A stretch of 64,000 nucleotides of DNA from Melampsora larici-populina 98AG31. Taxonomy: Eukaryota; Basidiomycota; Pucciniomycetes; Pucciniales; Melampsoraceae. Position numbers and translations under genes: made by a program. Below, piece by piece: positions 55,905-64,000 of this stretch. The stretch lies in contig NW_006768795.1 of NCBI RefSeq assembly GCF_000204055.1, positions 363,971 through 427,970 on the forward strand, read 5' to 3'. A model generated the notes under the pieces. The model did no database searches. It worked only from the letters and a program-made list of their open reading frames with translations, and was not told the origin of the DNA. The stretch's first letter is position 1; each line of letters begins with the position of its first letter.

Positions 55905-56720
55905 CACTACAAAAAAGTTAATCTTTATTGAGTGGAAAAGAAAACTAATGACATAGAAAGATCCTGAGGCAACAGGAAGAGCGCTAAAATACTGAAAAAA
56001 TATGCACCTTGTTCCTAGACGTTGGGGTGTCATGATGAGTATTTTTTTGTATTTTACACACAAATATTGTTTAATGTACTAACAATAAAGGCTGAAAATC
56101 ATCAAAAACCCACCTGTAACCATACCTGAAATTTGGCCCATGATTTTGAAGACAGGATTTTGAAATCTTCAAACATCAATAACTTTTGAAGTTCTGGATC
56201 AAATAACTCAATTTCAAGTTCATAACCAAGGTGAGTCTTTCCTCTACATTTATTATTGTGACCTCACATCTGTAGCTGGTCTTTGAAAGATCCTACAGAG
56301 CTATTCATGTAGAATTGTTTGAACAAATGTAGAGTGTTTACATGACAAGATAACACCTTGCTACCTTTATGAAGTGTAAAGGAGAATGGTTTATCTTTTG
56401 AATGAACCAACAAACAAGTTGTTTGGAGCAGAATTGCAAAAGTTATTGAAGTTTTTAGACCGCAAAATATTGTTTTCATAATCATGACCCAAATTTCAGG
56501 TATTGTCACAGGCGGGTTTTTGATGATTTTCAGCCTTTATTGTTAGTACATCAACCAATATCTGTGTGTAAAATACAAAAAAATACTCATCATGATGCCC
56601 CAACGTCTAGGAACAAGGTGCATATTTTTTCAGATTTTTAGCTCTTTTCCTGTTGCCTCAGGATTTTTCTATGTCAGTAGTTTTCTTTTCCGCCCGGTAA
56701 AGATTACATTTTCTGTAGTG
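55905..56720. mobile_element. CACTA-type non-autonomous foldback element, 0.82 kb
   Basis: Left end CACTACAAAAAAGTTAATC, right end ATTACATTTTCTGTAGTG. The arms stay inverted through CATAGAAAGATCCTGAGGCA, GCACCTTGTTCCTAGACG, TGTACTAACAATAAAGGCTG and GAAAATCATCAAAAACCC with their complements, giving arms of over 200 bp. Flanking triplets (TAA left, TTA right) do not match, so the target duplication has decayed or the end is off by one. Motifs such as ATATGCA.CTTGTTCCTA recall the larger element 0.85 kb upstream, so the two may be related. Confidence 0.7.
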
Positions 56721-57256
56721 TTAGGAAGTGGTAACTGATTCTTACCTCTTGATTCTTAGGTATGTACATATGAAAATCCAATCTTATCTTTTGTTTGTTG
56801 TAAAAATCTCAAAATCAATTGTGCATACACACAAACCTCCAAAGTCTAAACCATTCAATCCACACATCCCAAACTCTAACCAACCCTGATCTCTCACTCT
56901 CCTAAATCCAAAATTTATCCAAACAAAGCCCCATGAACCAATTTGTAAATAAATTCCTTCAAAACAAAAACAAAACTGAAAACTAACTAAAAACTACTGA
57001 TTACAAAAATGCTAATCAAATGAAAATCCAAACAAACAAACCAAAAACAATGCATTTTTCAACTTTTTTTCTTCTCTCTCTGTGTATAGGGATGTTGCAT
57101 TCTTAATTTTTAAATTCAATAATGAAATATATAAACTTTTTCTTCAACTTTTTTAAACTTTTCATAACTCTATCCAAAAACCAAACTCAAACCCCCATGC
57201 CAAAAACCAAAAAACCCAATCCATTCTTTTTCTCCCTCTTCTTCTTCTAATAATTT
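56721..57256. other. AT-rich intergenic, 3' side of the GH47 gene
   Basis: A-rich sequence (many AAACAAAAAC and CCAAAC words) extending to the stop codon of the minus-strand GH47 gene; likely its 3' UTR and terminator region. No frame supported. Confidence 0.5.
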
Positions 57257-60200
57257 TCATTCTTGATCCCATAGATAAACATTTCCTAATAGATATCCAT
57301 TAACCACAACTTTTCCTCTAATCCGATCACGTTCAATCTTATATTGATAAGGACAATGTATAACTTCAATTTCAAATCCTTTGTTTTGATCAGCTAGATC
57401 CCAATCTTTTAAAATCGATTCGATCCATTTCCCATTCGATTGACTAATAATTAATAAAGGTATCGAATTTGAAATTAAATCTACTTCATTCAATCCTTTC
57501 AACTTCTTTTCAAATTCCATTTCTTCTGCTTCCTTTTGAGTTTCTTCTTTTTGGTACCAAGGTACTGGGATGGTTTGAATTCTAGATGGAATCAAATCTG
57601 CATTTGCAATTAAAAGTTCTTCATCATCACTTATCACAATCAATCCAATCACTCCAACTTTAGCTCCATAATAAACTTTCTCTGTAAATTTACATTTACC
57701 TCTTTTTAATAAGACCACTTTGTTATGAAAATCCCTGTTTTTCCAATCAGTTTCATCACATCCAAATCCATCTAAATTGATTAATTCAATCGGATCAGAT
57801 CCGATTCTAAACTTTCCAATTCCATCTTCTTTTTGTAAAATATCAGGTCCAAAGGTAGATCTCATCACCACTTTTTCCACTTCCCATGTTTTTTCTTCTA
57901 AACTTTCAAATCCTTTAATCTTAAGTTTAATTCCTGCTAAATATTGATCTTCTAATTGATTTTTGCCTTCATCTGATCCTTTTAATGATTCGACTGCAAA
58001 TGAATCGGTAATAATAATCTGAGTACCTGTTTCTAATCTTCTATTTCCCACTAAAAAACAAAAACATCAAAAATCGTCAATAAACTTTTTTCATAAATAT
58101 AAGAAAAAAACATCAATCAAAATATCATCATTGATAGAAATGTAATTTTAAATTTCCTCCCTTACCTTGTACAACTTCATATGTACCATCAACTGAAACC
58201 TTTTGAATCGAAAGACTCAATGCAGAAATGTTTTTAATAATTACTTGATTTGAAATTAAATCAAATTCGACTTTTTCAATTCCAGGTAAAAGATCGACTT
58301 TTTCATTCACTCTTGCAAATACTAATTCGATTAAAGAACCCTACAAACGAAAAAACAAACCAAAACAAAGAAAACAACAAAAAACATCATAGAAATATTA
58401 ATTTCTTTACTTCAAAAATAACCATCGTCATAATTTTACATCTGATCTCATCTAGAACAGATATAGATGATCAATCAAATATCTCTAGAGTCTTTGTTGT
58501 AATGAAACATTCTCAACAGATATTCCAAGGATTGTAAAGTCTTTCTTACATCTAAAACCGGTGCTTGAGTAATTCCATAATCAAACCAGCCAATCGAGCT
58601 ATTGGAATTCCCTTCAATCCTACCTGTCAACATTTTAGCTAATTCAAAATCAGTTCGACCTCTAATTGTTAATTTCAATCCACTTGAGTATTTTGAACTT
58701 TGAATTGATGGTTTGAATACAGAACATATCTTTTCATTTGATTTTGATTTTGTTGAACGTGGGATTGCCATTTGAGATCGTTGGTTTTTTGGCAAATCAG
58801 TTGCATTTGGTATAAATAAAATGTGTCCTTCTGTTGTGAATACAAATGGATCATCCTTATGATTGATAGGATTGTCTTCATCGAAAGTGAGGTCTGTTGA
58901 TCGGAGAAATAGAACAAATCTTTATCAGTATCACCTACATCTTGCACATTTGGGAGGTTGATCGGAGATATAGACAATAGAGATAAAGACAATGACTTAC
59001 AAAGATATTTGAGTGTCTCAGATAACACAAAAGAATTCATTCGATCATCCAAAGCACCTAGACCCAAGATCATCAAAATAAACCAAAATACCATCTTCTT
59101 CAAGTGTCTTAGATTAGTTGACTAACCAGTTTTCAAATCGGCTATACATGCTAATCCACAATCGACCCAAGTCCGTTCCACAAGATCGTGAATCACCAAC
59201 TCGGCCATTTCTAAATAAAATTCATCTTTTGTAGCACGATATAGAAAATAATTACTCTCAATGAATTCAGGTCGAAGTGGATAACCTAATGAGGTTGCTT
59301 CTCTCCTCGCTGTATCAAATACTTCAGGTAAACCTGAATACCTATATTGGTAAGAAGTCAGCGGAAGAAGTTTGATCTTATTGAGATTGTACATATTCCA
59401 AATGAAAATCAAGAGACTAACCTGATCCACAGATTGGCATAAACCATATGTGATTGTATTGCACCCTCTATATCGCCTGCCAGAATTTGTAATCCAGGGA
59501 AAAAAGCTGCGAGAGAATCGATTGTGAGTGAAGCGATAGATCCAGTTTGCATATTCACCCCACGATACTAACGATTTCAAACAACCAAAGTCTTAGCAGA
59601 TGACATGATGTAGCTCATGGATTGAAAAGAAAGATGAGTCTAACCCAAAATCCATCAGAGGAACGAATATAAGTCATTACAGATTTATATGCAGCTTCCC
59701 ATAGTTTGAGGTATGAATCATCTTGAAGCAAAACATAAGATTTAAGGAGGTATTCATAATACGAATCAATTCCAGCTCCAATACTGGCGATACCATAAGA
59801 CCATGCCTAAGTTGGACCATCTCGATCAGTTTTGTCCTCTGTATGCTTTTCGCAGCAAGACTCGTGAACGTACGCCGGTTTGTACATCAATTGTATTTCC
59901 AAAAAGATCCAATTCCGATCTACGATTCCAGAGAGCATAAAGAGCTTTTCGTGCAACTTGCTGTGATGAGATAGAGTATATCAGTATGCAGTTATGTTTG
60001 TGAGCGATGCTGGTAAACCACGTCTCTTACTTCATAGGTCGGTATGTTGGTCAACCTGCTCAAGGTTGCAAACTCTAGCAGCAATGACCCTGCTCCGGCT
60101 GTACAAGTTTCTCTTGTTTCTCCTTTGGAGATTCCGAATCTCAAATTGACCTGTAATAGATGAGACGATCATTCAGGAAATTGGTAATTGAGTTTGTGTG

Positions 60201-61205
60201 ACCACCAAGAACGAAATGACTAAACTCGTGCATAAGGAAGACCTGTGCGACTGGCAGTGAAAGCAGGCTATGATTTCAAACCATCAGTCATGTTCAATAA
60301 GATCAGCTCAAGTGGATGGTAAATCACCATCATTCGATCCGCAAGATCTTTTGCCAAATGTAACAATTCGTCATGATACCAATCCAAACGATACCCCCAA
60401 TGATTTTCATGATCTGAAGCAAATAAATGACCACTTAAAAGTCCACCCAAGACTCGAATCGTCGTTTCAAAAACTTGTACACGTGAATCGAGATCGAAAT
60501 TAGGTACGGTTTCAATGATCTGTCGTGTTGCTTTTGAAAATGAATCGAGATCTTGAAAGACGATAAAAGTATCGAGTGAATCAATCAACGTTAATGCAAA
60601 GTTTCCGAGTACGTCGTTAATCTCATGATTTGCTCTGTGTATAGGTTTCATAGGGTATCATAAATGGATTTATGAAAACGTAGGAAAAGGTACATTCAAG
60701 AGTGTCGGATACGAGTTTTTCTTTCGTTAGCTGCTTCAAACTCTCGGATCGTCTCGATAGCGGTAAGGTAGGTAGGTAGGTAGAATGGTTGATTACTGAT
60801 TTTTGTCCGGTCCTAGACCCTGGCAAGAAATTGGTCGTAGCTATTGAAAATAGGAAGATGCTGGATCAGTGATGAGCAAGATTGAATAGGTTGAGTTTCC
60901 TGAAAAAACTAACTTCATCCTTTGGAAATGCATGTGTCATGTAGTTATCGAATCCATGGTTCCAAGTTCGTTTGACCAGATCTCTGTGTGATGAGTGAGG
61001 ATTTCAAATCAGCTTCGTTTAAGATGAATTTGAGTGAATGAAGATCTTACCTTAGTTCTAGTTTCCTAGATTTAGACATTGCAGCGATTCGATTATCATC
61101 TTGAAGGTTCAGGAAGAGAAGAATGAATAAAACTGAAGAAAAGGTCTTGGTAAGATTAGATTGATTGGATTGAGAAGTATTGATGATAAGTGAAACCCAT
61201 TTCAT
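57257..61205 (-). CDS. Htm1/Mnl1-EDEM type GH47 alpha-mannosidase-like protein with PA domain
   Basis: Fourteen exons (61051-61205, 60914-60983, 60797-60840, 60328-60634, 60226-60267, 60031-60150, 59874-59960, 59645-59806, 59422-59567, 59127-59341, 59001-59057, 58550-58893, 58166-58340, 57257-58050) join in frame to 905 residues. A signal anchor/peptide leads (core [14 protein letters not shown]). GH47 landmarks: [98 protein letters not shown] and [10 protein letters not shown] protease-associated domain (about residues 690-790) holds [19 protein letters not shown] and [16 protein letters not shown]. Yeast Htm1/Mnl1 and EDEM proteins trim Man8 on misfolded glycoproteins in the ER lumen and commit them to ERAD; the PA domain occurs in EDEM3 and in some fungal Htm1. 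No KDEL-like tail (ends LWDQE). Exons of 42-70 nt may be skipped by gene callers. Confidence 0.88.
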
Positions 61206-62334
61206 AGTATTCTTAACTGATGGACTGTTGATAAAAAGAAATCAAAGTTAGTTAGTGTTTATCAATCGATCAGATGGTAAACAGTTAAACTCACAAGTTG
61301 ATGTTAGTTCTAGAATGGTTTGGATGGTGATGACCAATTTGATGGATGGTCAGTGGTGGTACCCAAAGGTACGACGGTACTATATAGCCCGGATCGGGGG
61401 TCCGGGGCCGGCTGTGAAGCCCAGCCCGGACCTGGTTAGACCCGAGGGCTTCTGAAAAGAGGTTGGGCCAACCAGGGCAGGGTCAAAACCCCTCGGAAAG
61501 GGGATGTCCATTGACAGTAAGCTGGTAAGGACTTTGTATGTCCTCACTGAAGGAAAGGGAATACCGGAAGGTATGTGAAGTTATTATAGGATCCCAGTAT
61601 CCCCACCACCCCCCCTAGTATCCCCACCACCCCCCCCTAGTAGCCCCACCACCCCCCTCCCCTTCACAGCTGGTGAAACGCTTGGTCGCTGCTGACACAT
61701 GTCGTGACAGTGCCAGCCTGAACCACGCTCTCAGCACTCACTGAGAATTTTCTTTTATTGTTTCTCTAACAAAACATCCTATTGGTACGATAATTGAAGG
61801 ATCCTGCAGTTTTGCACAATGAACAAACAAACGAGATGAATCGAGATCGCTCCAACTGATTGAATTTGAATCGATCGGAGCGATTGGAAAACAATTCTGA
61901 AAAACAATCATTCAGACCGATTGAATTGATTGTGTTGAGTTGTGTTTCCCTTTTTTGGGGTTAGTGGGATTGAGCACTTGAAAGACCAGAGAAAAAAACA
62001 CATGATGTCAGGGAAACCGATCGGATTGATCACATTGTTCTCAACCTTTTTGAGCAAGTGTGATCGCTCCGATTGCTCAGGTAAATTCTGTAGCTTATTG
62101 TGTAGCTGGACAAGGTTTAGTATCTTTGATGACTCGATTACACAAGAGTCATTCCCAAAGACAAAGGAGTGTAGTGTCAAAATGAATGATGAGAGCCAAC
62201 AAGGTCTTGTAAGCTACGGAGACAGACAAAGAGGGAGAGAAGGACAATTCGGATCTATGTATGTGTTTGGTGGATCTTATAGTGTTTGTGCTAGGATGTG
62301 TCGAGCTTTGTACATATAGAGCATATAGAGGTGA
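61206..62334. other. Intergenic region with a tandem C-rich repeat
   Basis: The first part should contain the GH47 promoter. A GC-rich patch (about 61385-61460; GGGGTCCGGGGCCGG) and a C-rich tandem tract follow. Small inverted words (GATCGGAGCGATTGG near 61873 and CAATCGGAGCGATCAC, complement near 62060) may be ends of an undefined short element. Frames at 61942-62319 have no known motif. Confidence 0.35.
61595..61661. repeat. C-rich tandem repeat, about 21-22 bp unit, 3 copies
   Basis: The unit AGTATCCCCACCACCCCCC(C)T is repeated three times, the last as AGTAGCCCCACCACCCCCC. Long C runs on one strand (G runs on the other) might adopt unusual structure. No gene overlaps it. Confidence 0.85.
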
Positions 62335-64000
62335 CTAGACCACTCCATGCTCGACTGTGGCCGGGTTTGCTGATTCTACTGGGATAGGACAAGTCCTCCT
62401 GTTGTGACCTGTCGTGTGGCATTGGCTACATCGAGGACCGTTCTGTTCAGCTTCCTGATGTTCGTGATGACAAACATCGCGCTTGGTCTTGTTTGAAGAC
62501 CCTGTAGGCCGACCACGAGATCGAATCGGAGCTGGATCACCAATGGTGAGAGTCGGACTCACAAGAATCCGACTTAACTGACTCCACAACACGCTTTGTT
62601 GATGGGCAGGGAGAGTGTTATGTTGTGCTCGTACGAGGTTGAGAAGCGTGTCAAAGTCAGGTGGTTGGTTGTGTAGAACTGGGTCAACTGAAGTCTGATC
62701 TAGATACCAATGAGGGTCGAAGTGGTTCACAGCCAATTTCCTCGAAGATAACATGAGATGCTTCAGGAAGTGGGCACAGGGTAATCCCTGTGATCCAGAA
62801 AGTACGTAGGTGCAGTTGTTGGTGTCATCTAAAGAAAGGGCTTTTTGATACTGCTTGTAGGTCTATTTGTGATTTGTGTTGAGAATGTTTCATGATGAAT
62901 CAGGAGAGGAAATGTTGGGAGGTAACTAGACAAAAACTTACCTCTAGTAGTGCGTAGTGCGAGATTTTTCTGTTGACATCAGTCCAGATTTGAGGACGAA
63001 GTCGAGATAAAGTATGAGTCCGATCAAAGGATATACGGTGTTCTATTCTATCTCTTTGCTGTTGACAAACAAATTCCAGCTTGGTGTATACAGTTGCAAG
63101 ATCACCAGTTGATGTCCAGACCCAGCCTTTGATACCAGCATGACCACCTTCAATCCGAGAGGTGACGGTGTGACCAAAATGTTTGATATCCTTTGTCCAA
63201 GCAGTTACAAACTTTTCCTTGTGGATCACCCACGTACTCTTGATGTAATTGAAAGAAGTCTCGCCAATATCAGTTCGAAGAGCCTCAAATCGTGCTTCAA
63301 AGTCTTCGGGAGAGATTGAGTTGCAAATTTCCTGCCAGCTGCTTTGAAACACTTTCCATTGCTCGTCTGTTAATTTCATCTTGATGTTAGCTTGAATATT
63401 TTTCTCGATATGCCATTTGCAGAGTAGATTCTTGGTGTGTGGTAGAGTTTCCTTCAGGGCATTCATCAGGGCGAGTTCTCTATCAGTCACAACAGCCTGC
63501 AGATTTGAAAGCTTGGACCCAAAGCACAGCTTCATCTGCTCCAAAACCCATCGATAGTCGGCTTCAGTTTCTTGTCGCATTAGACCAAAGCATAGAGAGA
63601 TAGACTGATGTGTTGGTGAAACTCCCATCACGTGGAGGAGTGGCATTTGAAACCTAAGACAACCAAACCACAAAAATCAGTCAGTCTCAACTCTGATTAA
63701 ACTTGATTGCTGTGAAAGCATCTCACCAATTGGTTTTGTAAGTTGAATCCATCAGTAGCACATCAGATGTCCAGAAGTCCAAAGCCGACTTCACACTAGC
63801 TTTGGGAGCAACAAACAGACACAGGAGTCGGTGATTAGAATCCAGTTCAAAGGTATGGAACACATCATTTGCCTTGAGGTTGTCTATCAAAGCTTCAAGT
63901 GGAGTGCGTCCATTGAGGTCCAAAAGTTTTTGTTTCTTGATCATGTTGTAGATGTCCTGGCTGGTTGACAAGTTAGTGGGATTGGAAGCCTTCAAGGTGC
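62335..64000 (-). CDS. MULE-type transposase (FAR1/MuDR-like), runs off the right edge
   Basis: Three in-window exons (63727-64000 onward, 62942-63653, 62335-62862) join in frame without any stop, giving about 500 residues of the C-terminal part. The catalytic triad is visible: LLMDSTYKTNW (first Asp), VVTDRELALMNAL (second Asp) and SRIEGGHAGIKGW (Glu), with CKWHIEKNI (C-x2-H) between. A SWIM-type finger follows (NNCTYVL, then GLPCAHFLKHLM), and near the end a CCHC knuckle CSQCHTTGHNRRTC. This is the Mutator-like/FAR1 type nuclear DNA transposase. It alone among the transposases here shows no disabling mutation, so it may be a functional or recently functional source for MULE-like elements such as the one at 32720. 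Its N-terminus and TIRs are outside or undetected. Confidence 0.85.

Noticed and set aside
60226..60267. Suspected frameshift in the GH47 gene near the LPYARV segment
   Set aside because: A recount of the bases gave a 42-nt exon in phase; there is no frameshift.
1..64000. CRISPR arrays, rRNA, tRNA
   Set aside because: No regularly spaced repeats, rRNA blocks or convincing tRNA cloverleaf box pairs were seen; the GGGTTCAAAGCC near 22075 lacks a matching A box and arms.

Overview
The window looks like a stretch of a rust-fungus genome (Pucciniales, probably Puccinia or a relative). Host genes have many short exons split by 50-110 nt GT-AG introns, intergenic DNA is AT-rich and packed with DNA transposons, and a protein at 4485 resembles a family I know only from Puccinia genomes. 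No rRNA, tRNA or CRISPR array was recognised. The order and species are inferred from style and gene content, not from a search.

Layout. 0-2 kb: decayed KDZ transposase running off the left edge. 2.2-3.2 kb: PIF/Harbinger-like element. 4.5-5.5 kb: rust-type unknown gene, perhaps OB-fold. 6.5-8.5 kb: weak unknown gene. 10.3-12.2 kb: cluster of four small inverted-repeat elements. 12.4-13.5 kb: convergent LSM6 and COX19. 16.2-20 kb: Gln/Ser/Pro/Ala-rich unknown protein with a long CT-rich leader. 22.2-26.1 kb: proteasome subunit alpha2 and a Cdt2/DTL-like WD40 protein in tandem. 26.4-29.3 kb: long inverted-repeat element with a hAT-type MITE inside. 31.1-36.8 kb: small cysteine-rich secreted protein and a 13-exon pectin lyase, with transposons between them. 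37.4-39.4 kb: Pex8-like protein ending in a PTS1 signal. 39.8-51.4 kb: hAT element with ~100 bp TIRs, truncated LINE, GC-rich MITE, second decayed hAT. 53.9-56.7 kb: two CACTA-ended foldback elements. 57.3-61.2 kb: Htm1/EDEM-type GH47 protein with a PA domain. 62.3-64 kb: MULE transposase running off the right edge.

Housekeeping genes cover RNA decay/splicing (LSM6), cytochrome oxidase assembly (COX19), proteolysis (alpha2, Cdt2-like, Htm1/EDEM) and peroxisomes (Pex8-like). The secreted protein and pectin lyase are the host-interaction genes. Non-autonomous elements were assigned from visible TIRs and target-site duplications: TTA/TAA for Harbinger-like, 8 bp for hAT-like, 11-12 bp for MULE-like, 3 bp for CACTA.

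Most striking pattern: premature stops in three transposase genes are mainly TGA, and where the family residue can be recalled it is Arg (CGA). The LINE reverse transcriptase has FIDN instead of F/Y-x-DD. Both fit CpG deamination of silenced transposons, but this is inference.
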